In this document: piece by piece, positions 7,469 to 14,460 of the stretch
Layout: every line of letters begins with the position of its first letter
Position numbering within the stretch: position 1 is the stretch's first letter
Source: AEGEAN-183 sp964614345
Lineage (GTDB): Bacteria; Pseudomonadota; Gammaproteobacteria; Magnimaribacterales; Magnimaribacteraceae
Direction: 5' to 3'
Length of the DNA: 24,293 nt
Assembly (NCBI GenBank): GCA_964614345.1
Contig: CAZTLP010000018.1
Location: 1 to 24,293 of the forward strand
Made by a program: the position numbers and the translations under genes
Notes under the pieces: model-generated
Told to the model about the DNA's origin: nothing
What the model saw: only the letters and a program-made list of their open reading frames with translations
Databases searched by the model: none

Positions 7469-8135
7469 AGGAAAACAATCGGATAAAACGTTCTAGACTG
7501 ATATAAAACCTTGTGTAATCTAGTATAGGGTTTAACAGTCCACTGGTAACACAATAGCCCTTTGAGTGATCTGCATGATGTTTTTTGTGTGAATCAGGAT
7601 TTAGAATAAGTCCTAACTTCTGCAGTTTTTTAATTAAAAAATTCTGATTTCTCTGATGAGCCCATTTATGAAAGAGGTTAGTACAAAAGGTTCCTATACA
7701 AACCCCAATTAAAACAAAATGTCCATAAACTGAGTTTGGGTAAATTAAGTAGCTGTCTTCGGTAAAAGTTGCAAAATATAAAAAAGGCATAAATATAAAA
7801 AAACTAGTTGTGTCTTGTTCTATGAATTTATCTTTTGTAATAAAAAGTGGATGAGAGTGATGTTCTCTAAAAGAATAAATAATGAAATTGCCTATTATTG
7901 GTGTTTCTTCATCAAAAAAACTGTCGCAAAACCAATGAATAGTCCCGGTAATAAAGTCAGCTAGAAGATAGCCTAAAAATAAAGCAGGGAGAACTAGCCA
8001 AGATAATCCGTAAGAAAACCCATGCAAGCAGAGCTTGAAAATTAAAGAACATAGCATTATCAAGCTTAGGCTAACCGCCACTACTTTAACTCTAGTTAAG
8101 ATAAGGCTTTGCTTATTTTGTTCTTCTTTCTCCAT
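7452..8135 (-). CDS. CarF/PEDS1 (Kua/TMEM189) family lipid desaturase, candidate plasmanylethanolamine desaturase
   Basis: A 227-residue membrane protein with the full histidine signature of the Kua/TMEM189/CarF family: LADFITGTIHWFCDS (D60, H67, D71), FREHHSHP (H92, H93, H95), NLFHKWAHQ (H156, H160) and LGLILNPDSHKKHHADH (H183, H186, H187, H190), then GYCVTSGLLNP. Helices precede and separate these clusters. CarF of Myxococcus xanthus and animal TMEM189 (PEDS1) introduce the vinyl-ether double bond that makes plasmalogens from alkyl-ether phospholipids in an oxygen-dependent reaction. Whether this homologue does the same depends on the cell making alkyl-ether lipids, which the window does not show. 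It is 10 bases after the amidohydrolase and overlaps the hydroxylase gene by 17 bases. Confidence 0.9.
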   Translation of the reverse strand: MEKEEQNKQSLILTRVKVVAVSLSLIMLCSLIFKLCLHGFSYGLSWLVLPALFLGYLLADFITGTIHWFCDSFFDEETPIIGNFIIYSFREHHSHPLFITKDKFIEQDTTSFFIFMPFLYFATFTEDSYLIYPNSVYGHFVLIGVCIGTFCTNLFHKWAHQRNQNFLIKKLQKLGLILNPDSHKKHHADHSKGYCVTSGLLNPILDYTRFYISLERFIRLFSYESRK

Positions 8136-8145
8136 TTACTTAAGC

Positions 8146-9312
8146 TCATATATGACTCCCTAAGAGGGATTTAAAGTTATCGGTATAAAATTTACTTCGT
8201 TGATTTTCGTTAACTCCTTCCATGGTTCTTTCAAATCTTCCAATAGGATCATCAGTACCCTCATGATGTGGGTAGTCTGAAGCGAACATTAGAAGATCTT
8301 CACCGCCAGTATTAAGAATCCAGCTAATATCTTCTCCTGCAAAAGGAGTTACCTTTATTTGCCTTAATACATACTCAGAAGGTAGAAGTTTTAATTGTGA
8401 TAAATCCTGAAATTTTCTAAAAGCCCTATGAGATTGGTCCAAATGCTTCATCCACGAAATAATCCAACTAGCCCCTAGTTCCACCACACCAATCCTAAGT
8501 TTAGGGAATCTTTCTAGAACACCATCAAAAATCATAGCTGACAAAAAAAGTTCCGCGTTGTATTGGATACCCATATAGGCAAGGGCATCATTAGGTGCAT
8601 CTCCTTCTACATGCGTTGGAACCTTGCTCTTGTTGTTATAAAAAGAAAGAGGAACTGGACTATAACCGCCATCAGCACCTACATGTAAAGTTATAGCTAA
8701 GTCTGCTTCCTGAACAGCAGCCCAGAACTTATCATAATCTGGATGAGTAAAGGATATTTGTCCAGTAGGAGCAACTGTATCTATCAAGATCACAGAAAAA
8801 TTCATGCTAATTGCATCATCAACAAACTTCTTTGCAATATCAGGCCCTGCCCCTAAAGGCACATAAGCCGTCGGAAACATTCTTTTATCTTCTTCTCTAA
8901 AAGTAGCTAAACCTCTGTTTAGCGCTTGAACACCGCCAAGTAAAACCTTTTCCTCTTTTGCGGCAATGACCTGATTAAAAGCACTGGTCGGAAAAAGTAT
9001 ATAAGCTTCAAAACCCAGAAGGTCATTAGCTAATTTTCTCTCAGAGGCGTTAAAAGCCCCCAGCCCATTCCATCCCTTATACTTCATGGACATGAAATCT
9101 TTGCTTGCTTTGCTAGCTATTTCTTTGTTTGACTTACGTTCGTTAAAGCTTTTAATAGCTGAATCAATTTGTTTTAAGATTTCTTTTTTGCCTCCTACAA
9201 AAGGTTCTAAGTAAGGCCTTATAGAGGAATCAGAAAACTCAGCTATCCAGTCTGGCCGTTCCATCATGTGGGTATCGGCATCATAGATTTGGTCTCTATG
9301 AGCGTAAGTCAT
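8146..9312 (-). CDS. Amidohydrolase-2 family metal-dependent hydrolase (COG2159-type)
   Basis: A 388-residue TIM-barrel hydrolase. DADTHMM (D13, H15) gives the first metal ligands, H210 is in ITLHVGAD, E278 is in GVVELGAS, and D346 is in FASDYPHHEG, the family's C-terminal signature. Relatives include aminocarboxymuconate-semialdehyde decarboxylase and aromatic acid decarboxylases/hydrolases. The substrate here is unknown. It heads the tightly spaced minus-strand operon with the CarF-like desaturase. The start lies just before the run of Ns. The ribosome site AAGGAG is only seen on the far side of the gap (about 9474-9480), beyond the duplicated 55 bp, and supports the same ATG. The gene is therefore complete and is not interrupted by the gap. 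Confidence 0.92.
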   Translation of the reverse strand: MTYAHRDQIYDADTHMMERPDWIAEFSDSSIRPYLEPFVGGKKEILKQIDSAIKSFNERKSNKEIASKASKDFMSMKYKGWNGLGAFNASERKLANDLLGFEAYILFPTSAFNQVIAAKEEKVLLGGVQALNRGLATFREEDKRMFPTAYVPLGAGPDIAKKFVDDAISMNFSVILIDTVAPTGQISFTHPDYDKFWAAVQEADLAITLHVGADGGYSPVPLSFYNNKSKVPTHVEGDAPNDALAYMGIQYNAELFLSAMIFDGVLERFPKLRIGVVELGASWIISWMKHLDQSHRAFRKFQDLSQLKLLPSEYVLRQIKVTPFAGEDISWILNTGGEDLLMFASDYPHHEGTDDPIGRFERTMEGVNENQRSKFYTDNFKSLLGSHI

Positions 9313-9317
9313 TCTTT
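9263..9317. repeat. 55-bp duplicated contig end, left copy
   Basis: These 55 bases are identical to 9418-9472, on the other side of the run of Ns. They contain the first codons and start of the amidohydrolase gene. The exact identity, and the position right against the N run on both sides, mark this as an assembly overlap rather than a biological repeat. Confidence 0.95.
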
Positions 9318-9417
9318 NNNNNNNNNNNNNNNNNNNNNNNNNNNNNNNNNNNNNNNNNNNNNNNNNNNNNNNNNNNNNNNNNNNNNNNNNNNNNNNNNNN
9401 NNNNNNNNNNNNNNNNN
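9318..9417. other. Assembly gap (100 Ns)
   Basis: Exactly 100 Ns, the standard placeholder for a gap of unknown size. Both flanks carry the same 55-bp sequence, so the contigs very likely overlap and the true gap is negative (about -55 bp). Collapsing 9318-9472 would restore a normal ribosome site and promoter region for the amidohydrolase gene. Confidence 0.97.
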
Positions 9418-9472
9418 ATCATGTGGGTATCGGCATCATAGATTTGGTCTCTATGAGCGTAAGTCATTCTTT
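9418..9472. repeat. 55-bp duplicated contig end, right copy
   Basis: Identical to 9263-9317. It holds a second copy of the first 16-17 codons of the amidohydrolase (ATG at 9467-9465) with the true upstream sequence, including AAAGGAG. It should not be annotated as a separate gene fragment. Confidence 0.95.
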
Positions 9473-9519
9473 CTCCTTTTTTAAGTTTGACTATCTAGCT
9501 TAGCAAAAAGAAGAGAGAA

Positions 9520-11337
9520 TTACTTTCTAGCTACCATTTTGTCTACTAGTTCTTCGACTATAAATAAAGGCGGTTGTCCTTGCTCTAATACAATTGAATG
9601 GAAATCTTTAATATTAAAATCTTCACCTAACTTTTCCTTAGCCTTTTCTCTAAGTTCTAAGATCTTAAGCATTCCAACTTTGTAGCTACAAGCCTGGCCT
9701 GGCCAGACAATATATCTTTCAATTTCAACTCTAACTTCTGTATCAGACATGCCTGTAACTTCTTTCATATAAGACATGGCCTCTTCTCTAGTCCATCGTT
9801 TAAAGTGCATGCCGGTATCCACTACAAGTCTAACTGCCCTAAATAGTTCACTTTGCAGAACCCCCAATTCATCATAAGGATCCTCTGCTAGACCAGCCTC
9901 TAGTGCTAACCTTTCAGAATAAAGAGCCCATCCTTCGCTAAAAGCTGAAGTTCCATAACCAAACCTTCTATATAAAGTAAGATCTTCATTTTCTAAGTTG
10001 AGAGCAACTTGAAGGTGGTGTCCTGGAATGGCCTCGTGAAAAGCTAAAGTACGCATACTGTAAGTGGGTGTTTGTTTGATATCGTAAAGATTGGCGTAAA
10101 AGACTCCCGGTCTACTTCCGTCTAAGGCTGGGGACATATAATACCCTCCAGCTTGATTCTTTTCTGAATACTCAGGAACTGCCCTTACCTCTACTTTAGA
10201 TTCTGGCATATTATGGAAATAATCTTCTGCAATCTGCCAAGTCTCTTCCACAATGGTATTGTAATCATTGACGACGGTCTCTTTTCTGTCTGGAGTATCT
10301 GCATACAAGAAATTGGGATCCTCGTTTAATTTGTTCATTAATTCCCCTACATTGACCTTGTCCCCATATCCAAGATCTAAAGCTATTGCTTGCATTCGTT
10401 TAGTAATTCTTTCAACCTCCGAGAGCCCTATGTCATGTATATCTTGAGCAGAGTAATCTGTGGTTGTATAGACTTTTAACCTTAACGCATAAAATTCATC
10501 TCCGTTAGGTAAAGACCAAACTCCGTGAAATTGGTTAGCCTGTGATTTAGTTTCTTTTATAAAGTCATATAAAAGCGTAAAACCTGGGTTAACACTATTT
10601 TTAATAGAATAGTCCAATTCAGCGATGAGTTCGTTTTTCTCTTCTTCATCTAAATCTAAATCATTAATTTTTCTTATATATACTTTTCTTAAAGGGTTCT
10701 CATCTTTTGAAAAGTTAAGAAATTCTTCTAACTGGCGAATGACATGATCAAACACAAATTCTGGTGGAAAGATTCCAGCTTTTTTCTGTTCATTTAAAAT
10801 CTCTAGAGTTCCTCTAAAAGAATCATCAAATAAATCTAACCTTTCAATGTAAGCTTCAGCTTCCTTTAGATTCCTTATTGGATGAACATCAGTCATAAAT
10901 TCAACTAGATTTAGATGAATTCCACCTATTTGATTTAGGGGGTAATTGTGAAAAGGAAATTCCTCCTCTTCTTTTATGTAGTTGTTCAAATCAAAAACAG
11001 CTATCTTTTTAGTTATCTTCTGTTGTTCCGATAAAGACTTATCATCGTAAGATAGAAGCATTGCTCTTGAGTTTTTAGCATCAATTAAATCTTCTTCAAT
11101 ATCTTCTATTCCAGAAATAGAGATTTTAGATTGATGATTTATAGCCCAATTAAATCTATCAAACATCCCTAGATAAGTTATAGCTTCGGGTGAATCGAGC
11201 ATTTCTAATATAAGCTCTTTAGCTAGATAGTGATCTAAAGAAAAAGGTTTTAATAAAAATAGATTTCCTAAATAGATTAGACTTCCAAGCAAGACTACTC
11301 CTAATGAGTAAAGGATAGCTTTTAAGAACTTTTTCAT
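9520..11337 (-). CDS. DUF885 family metallopeptidase-like protein, membrane-anchored or exported
   Basis: A 605-residue DUF885 protein of usual length. An N-terminal hydrophobic segment (about residues 7-29) follows two lysines and no lipobox is seen, so it is either a signal anchor or an uncleaved signal. The zinc-site motif HEAIPGHH is at 434-441, and FSEGWALYSE at 466-475 supplies the third ligand and general region (E468). Both are diagnostic of DUF885. The family is thought to contain zinc-dependent carboxypeptidase-like enzymes acting outside the cytoplasm, but substrates are poorly known. Its start overlaps the stop of the upstream 140-residue gene by 4 bases (ATGA), so the two are translationally coupled. 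Confidence 0.9.
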   Translation of the reverse strand: MKKFLKAILYSLGVVLLGSLIYLGNLFLLKPFSLDHYLAKELILEMLDSPEAITYLGMFDRFNWAINHQSKISISGIEDIEEDLIDAKNSRAMLLSYDDKSLSEQQKITKKIAVFDLNNYIKEEEEFPFHNYPLNQIGGIHLNLVEFMTDVHPIRNLKEAEAYIERLDLFDDSFRGTLEILNEQKKAGIFPPEFVFDHVIRQLEEFLNFSKDENPLRKVYIRKINDLDLDEEEKNELIAELDYSIKNSVNPGFTLLYDFIKETKSQANQFHGVWSLPNGDEFYALRLKVYTTTDYSAQDIHDIGLSEVERITKRMQAIALDLGYGDKVNVGELMNKLNEDPNFLYADTPDRKETVVNDYNTIVEETWQIAEDYFHNMPESKVEVRAVPEYSEKNQAGGYYMSPALDGSRPGVFYANLYDIKQTPTYSMRTLAFHEAIPGHHLQVALNLENEDLTLYRRFGYGTSAFSEGWALYSERLALEAGLAEDPYDELGVLQSELFRAVRLVVDTGMHFKRWTREEAMSYMKEVTGMSDTEVRVEIERYIVWPGQACSYKVGMLKILELREKAKEKLGEDFNIKDFHSIVLEQGQPPLFIVEELVDKMVARK

Positions 11338-11756
11338 TTCAATATCAACCTCACTGGCACGCCAGAACAGTTTTCTTTACTAGTTGCGCCAAAAGATAGG
11401 ATATCCAACATCTTGTCAGCGAAAGCATACTTTTCCCTTCTTAAATTGTGATAAAAATTATGAGACTCTTTATCATTTAAAGCTTCGTACTTTTCTTTCT
11501 TCTTATTTCTAATAACAGAAACTTCTACCCCATTACTTGATTGCTCTATCCAGTAAGACTCATCAGTACCATGCTCTATCCAGGAGTTATTATTAGAGTC
11601 TACTATCCAAACTCTGACATTCTTGGTGCTCCCATCTGATTCAGGTCTGACCAATGTCGCAACTTCACCACCTAATTCAGACAAAGCTATAACTAAAACC
11701 CCATAAATAACTACAACACCCAATAAGACCGCAAAAACTTTAAAAGTTTTTTTCAT
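11334..11756 (-). CDS. Small membrane-anchored protein, possibly a flavin/F420 split-barrel (nitroreductase-like) protein
   Basis: A 140-residue protein with one N-terminal membrane helix (about residues 6-26) and a small extracytoplasmic domain. The domain has the strand order and phrases I associate with deazaflavin/flavin split-barrel 'nitroreductase' proteins: VRVWIVDSNNNSWIEHG, a WIEQ...GVEVSVIRNKKKEKYEA pair, then a helix with REKYAFADKMLDIL and a C-terminal PVRLIL. Cofactor binding cannot be confirmed by eye, so the assignment is tentative. It is coupled to the DUF885 gene by a 4-base overlap and follows the duplicated exported-protein gene by 25 bases, which suggests a shared extracytoplasmic task. 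Confidence 0.75.
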   Translation of the reverse strand: MKKTFKVFAVLLGVVVIYGVLVIALSELGGEVATLVRPESDGSTKNVRVWIVDSNNNSWIEHGTDESYWIEQSSNGVEVSVIRNKKKEKYEALNDKESHNFYHNLRREKYAFADKMLDILSFGATSKENCSGVPVRLILK

Positions 11757-11781
11757 AACTTCTTTTTACTAGTTTAGGGTC

Positions 11782-12471
11782 TTATTTTATTCTGACCATC
11801 AAATCATCTGAATGATTTCTAACATCTGTTTTTGCTTCAGCAAGGCCAGATTCAAACAATCCGCTAAGCTTATTACCTTTCATAGCAAAATCAGCATAAC
11901 TTTCATAACCACAATAAAAATACCAAGCTAATTCCGAACCCCAAGCATGCTCCCCTAAATTACATCCTCCAAACGCTTCGTTATAGGCATCAAATAATAA
12001 GTTAGCCCTGTCACGCATCTCATTTACTGTTAAAAAAGGTCCGAAAGTATAAGTTGCTCTTAGAACATAAGGAGTTCTTTTAGTTAGATTTCTTTCAACA
12101 ACAGCTATTAAATTATCTGAATGATCTCCATAAAGTTGGTTAGGTTCTCTAACTAAAGGTGCATTAGTATCATTTATTTCACCGAATTGTTCCCAAGAAT
12201 CAAAATAGCAATAAGAGTAGTATGCTCTTTCTGCTCCAAATTGATGTCTTAAAAGACCGCAATTGTAGTAACCATTCTGTTCTAAAGTGGCTAGGTTATC
12301 TAAGATAGATCTTTCTATTCTTTGAGGTTGAGATCCAGCTGGAATGGTATAGCTAGAGGTATAAGCAAAGTTAAATCCATTCTCAGGCTGAGTTTGTTTT
12401 TCTTCTTCATGGTGAGCCGCAAAAATAGCCAAACTGAAGACTACAGAAAAAATAAGTAATAGGTTTTTCAT
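11782..12471 (-). CDS. Exported protein with two tandem homologous domains, unknown function
   Basis: I do not recognise the family. The chosen start gives 229 residues with a clear signal peptide (MKNLLLIFSVVFSLAIFAA, then HHEEEK). It is favoured over a longer upstream ATG (12549) because AGGAG sits 8 bases before it. The mature protein contains two similar ~90-residue units. Each has an aromatic-rich first strand, a helix, a block with Cys, His, Gly-x-Glu and Tyr-x-Tyr-Cys (CGLLRHQFGAERAYYSYC in the first, CNLGEHAWGSELAWYFYC in the second), a Ser/Phe helix and a final HSD-D/N-L strand. The layout resembles a duplicated dimeric alpha/beta-barrel fold. The two cysteines per unit could form disulphides in the periplasm. 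It sits between the epoxide-hydrolase-like gene and the split-barrel gene on the same strand. Confidence 0.82.
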   Translation of the reverse strand: MKNLLLIFSVVFSLAIFAAHHEEEKQTQPENGFNFAYTSSYTIPAGSQPQRIERSILDNLATLEQNGYYNCGLLRHQFGAERAYYSYCYFDSWEQFGEINDTNAPLVREPNQLYGDHSDNLIAVVERNLTKRTPYVLRATYTFGPFLTVNEMRDRANLLFDAYNEAFGGCNLGEHAWGSELAWYFYCGYESYADFAMKGNKLSGLFESGLAEAKTDVRNHSDDLMVRIK

Positions 12472-12575
12472 TAGGAATACTCCTGTTAGTTTTACGATCA
12501 CTACTATAGCAAAGTATAAATAAAAAAAGCAGAAGGTAATTAAACCCAAACTTAATAAATAGGAAAAAAATGGAG

Positions 12576-12944
12576 TTAGCTCATAGCATCAAAGTATGTT
12601 TTGCTATCAAAGTAATCTCTCCAAGATTTAATCTTTCCTTCCTCCATCTGAAATATTCCAACGCAAGGTAAATCAACACTTTTTTCTCCTGCTTGAGTAC
12701 GATCTAACCTTTCGGCAATCACTAAATCGCCTTCACTGGCAATAGACAAAAGATCCCAAGTGGTGGAAGTCCAGGGTTGGATAAAAGCAGCAATAAATTG
12801 CTTTACCTGTTCCTTACCTTGAACCGGTTCCATAGGAATATTGTGATAAATTCCATCTTCGGTAAAAAACTCAGCTAATTTCTCTGCATTTAATTCAGAC
12901 CATGCTGCTATAAACTCTTTGATAATATTCTCATTTTCATTCAT
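12576..12944 (-). CDS. Limonene-1,2-epoxide hydrolase-like (SnoaL/NTF2 fold) protein
   Basis: A 122-residue single-domain protein of the NTF2-like fold. The pattern ERLD (R79, D81) followed by CVGIFQMEEGKIKSWRDYFD (D110) matches the Asp-Arg-Asp catalytic triad of limonene-1,2-epoxide hydrolase (R99, D101 and D132 in the Rhodococcus enzyme). An epoxide hydrolase activity is therefore plausible, though many homologues have other or unknown activities. A strong AAGGAG lies 9 bases before the ATG; another ATG 5 bases upstream reads into a stop. It follows the FNR gene by 32 bases on the same strand and could be read through from it. Confidence 0.85.
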   Translation of the reverse strand: MNENENIIKEFIAAWSELNAEKLAEFFTEDGIYHNIPMEPVQGKEQVKQFIAAFIQPWTSTTWDLLSIASEGDLVIAERLDRTQAGEKSVDLPCVGIFQMEEGKIKSWRDYFDSKTYFDAMS

Positions 12945-12976
12945 TGCATTGCTCTCCTTTCTTAAACTATTTTATT

Positions 12977-13705
12977 CTAATAATTTCTGACTTCTAGTAA
13001 TTCTTTAAAGAGTTTATCTCTATCATTAACTTCACACTCTTTGGTAGAAAGATTTATAAGTCCCTCTTTATTTAATTTAGTGATAACTCTACTTAAGCTT
13101 TCTGGTCTCATGTGTAACATTTTTGCCATTTCTGCATGTTTTACCGGAATAGAAAATCTGTATCTTGATTTGCCAACCAATCCAAGCTTAGAGCTAATTA
13201 CAAATATCCATGTTATTAATCTTTGTTCAGAATTACCTTTGGAAAAACTCTGTGCCCATTTGAGTTGCTTAGATAATTGACTACTGATTGCTTTGCTAAT
13301 GTGTAGTGCTAACTGAGATTCTCTTGAAGCTAAAGACTCTAAGTCATGATAATTAATTAAACATAAATTCGAATCCTCCTTTGCTTCAGCGAAATGGGTG
13401 TAGGCCTTAAAAGAAATGCAATCTAAGCCTAAAAATTCCCCAGGATAAAATAAACCTTCAATCAATTCTTCACCTTCCTCATCTAAACTGTAAGTTTTAA
13501 TGCATCCAGAACGAATCGTAAAAATTGAATTAAACTTATCTCCTTGTTGGTAGACTAGTTTCCCCTTTTCAATGGAAATCTGTTGAGCATGATCAGAAGC
13601 GATTTTTTGACCTTGAGCTCCCTCTAATGAAGGCAATAATGATTCAGGTATACAAATTTTTCTATATTGACAAAGTCTACAGAGGGCCAAATTGGTTTCT
13701 GTCAT
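12977..13705 (-). CDS. fnr: FNR-type Crp/Fnr family transcriptional regulator (oxygen-sensing)
   Basis: A 242-residue Crp/Fnr regulator. The N-terminal cysteines C9-x2-C12-x5-C18 have the same spacing as C20, C23 and C29 of E. coli FNR. C115 (DSNLCLINY) matches the position of the fourth ligand C122. An oxygen-labile [4Fe-4S] cluster is therefore expected. The cyclic-nucleotide-like barrel covers about 40-125 and a long dimer helix follows. The recognition helix reads PESLSRV, keeping E202-xx-S205-R206, the residues that read TTGAT half-sites in FNR. It starts 3 bases after a tiny coiled-coil gene, and a near-perfect FNR box lies upstream of that operon, so it probably regulates itself. It could be named anr in a Pseudomonas-style scheme. 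Confidence 0.92.
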   Translation of the reverse strand: MTETNLALCRLCQYRKICIPESLLPSLEGAQGQKIASDHAQQISIEKGKLVYQQGDKFNSIFTIRSGCIKTYSLDEEGEELIEGLFYPGEFLGLDCISFKAYTHFAEAKEDSNLCLINYHDLESLASRESQLALHISKAISSQLSKQLKWAQSFSKGNSEQRLITWIFVISSKLGLVGKSRYRFSIPVKHAEMAKMLHMRPESLSRVITKLNKEGLINLSTKECEVNDRDKLFKELLEVRNY

Positions 13706-13708
13706 AAT

Positions 13709-13876
13709 TTATTTGTTTAATATGTTCTCAATTTCTTTAATCCTAGCATACAAAGCATCGATTTCTTGACCATCTCCTGTCCAGAAACAAAGTCCATCTT
13801 CATCTTCTAGCTTTGACAATTGTTGCTTCAAAACCCTAAGCTCTTTGTTTAAACTCGCTTTTTCTTTATCACTACC
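13709..13876 (-). CDS. Small charged coiled-coil protein, unknown function
   Basis: A 55-residue protein with no recognised family. It begins MGSDKEKASLNKELRVLKQQ, has a heptad-like first helix up to about residue 27, a short turn with CFWTGDGQE, and a second helix ending IKEIENILNK, so a helical hairpin is likely. The ATG at 13876 was chosen because it overlaps the stop of the upstream 42-residue gene (ATGGGTAG), the usual layout of coupled genes. An ATG at 13885 is the alternative (58 residues). The FNR gene starts 3 bases after its stop, so the three genes form one unit. Confidence 0.6.
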   Translation of the reverse strand, partial: GSDKEKASLNKELRVLKQQLSKLEDEDGLCFWTGDGQEIDALYARIKEIENILNK

Positions 13877-14000
13877 CATAGATTCCATCAATGTATAAAG
13901 AAATAAATAGAAGAAAAATCCACAAGAACATGCAAATAAGTCCAAATAGGCCCAATGTCTTTATGGTCTTACGATCACCTTTTTTCATATTTTCAAACAT
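13872..14000 (-). CDS. Tiny single-pass membrane protein, unknown function
   Basis: A 42-residue reading frame, below usual gene-calling limits. It begins MFENMKKGDRKTIKTLGLFG and has one long hydrophobic helix (about residues 16-38) after a positively charged N terminus, so the N terminus should be cytoplasmic. GGAG lies 10 bases before the ATG. The stop overlaps the start region of the coiled-coil gene, and the FNR box lies 57 bases upstream of the start, so it would be the first gene of the FNR operon. I know no family for it. An alternative start at the in-frame Met5 is possible. Confidence 0.6.
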   Translation of the reverse strand: MFENMKKGDRKTIKTLGLFGLICMFLWIFLLFISLYIDGIYG

Positions 14001-14056
14001 TAGATTTATTTCTCCATTAGTAATGAATAAAAATACTATTAATAATTTTTTTAGGA

Positions 14057-14070
14057 TTGACCTATATCAA
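14057..14070. promoter_or_regulatory. FNR box between the fnr operon and the 106-residue protein gene
   Basis: TTGACCTATATCAA matches the FNR/ANR consensus TTGAT-N4-ATCAA at 9 of 10 defined positions. It is in the only divergent intergenic region of this neighbourhood, and the window encodes an FNR-type regulator 350 bases away. A -10-like TTAAAT on the plus strand (14092-14097) and a TATTTT on the minus strand (14035-14030) would each put the box centre about 40-41 bases from a start point, the classic activating (class II) position. The -10 assignments are inference in A/T-rich DNA; the box itself is plain. Confidence 0.75.
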
Positions 14071-14138
14071 TTTACGGTGGTTCTTTTTTTATTAAATTAG
14101 ATTTTAATTACCTAGCCAAAATGGTAAGGAGACAATAA

Positions 14139-14459
14139 ATGAATAGAGACTTTATATTTAGAGCAGCTAATCGAGAAAATGGTTTAAATTATCTTGGCTA
14201 TGTAATAAATGTTGGTTCACCCAAAGAGCTAATCAAGGCGGTGTCAGAACTTGGTTTTAATGCAAACGTAATGGAATATAAAAAAGTCCCTCTATCATCA
14301 AAAGCTATTGCTGTTTGTTTGCCATTTAGAGGCACCGCCTACACCAATGACAAAAACTTTACCTTGGCAAAAGACATTGACTCAAGTACTTTTGGTGATG
14401 AAGATGAACTTGAAACAGACTTGGATATTGCCTTTCATAAATTTGATACATCGGGTTAA
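14139..14459 (+). CDS. Hypothetical protein, 106 residues, possibly FNR-controlled
   Basis: I do not recognise the family. The product begins MNRDFIFRAANRENGLNYLG, is soluble, has alternating strand and helix character in the first 70 residues, and ends in an acidic tail (about residues 78-97 with many Asp/Glu). There is no signal peptide or membrane segment. A strong Shine-Dalgarno (AAGGAG, about 9 bases before the ATG) and good codon use support it as real. It lies 68 bases downstream of the FNR box and divergent from the fnr operon, so oxygen-dependent expression is likely. A small charged reading frame follows one base after its stop. Confidence 0.75.
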   Translation: MNRDFIFRAANRENGLNYLGYVINVGSPKELIKAVSELGFNANVMEYKKVPLSSKAIAVCLPFRGTAYTNDKNFTLAKDIDSSTFGDEDELETDLDIAFHKFDTSG

Positions 14460-14460
14460 T

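Noticed and set aside
9418..9467. Second amidohydrolase gene fragment after the N run
   Set aside because: It is a base-for-base copy of the left contig end and is explained by contig overlap.
11782..12549. Longer version of the duplicated exported protein starting at 12549
   Set aside because: The extra 26 residues precede a complete signal peptide, and the ATG at 12471 has an AGGAG site 8 bases upstream.
13709..13945. 78-residue version of the coiled-coil protein with a hydrophobic N terminus
   Set aside because: It would start at TTG without a ribosome site. The hydrophobic stretch comes from reading the 42-residue membrane gene in another frame.
13891..14100. Plus-strand frame across the fnr leader region
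   Set aside because: It runs antisense through the micro-gene and the FNR box, has no ribosome site and has no recognisable protein features.
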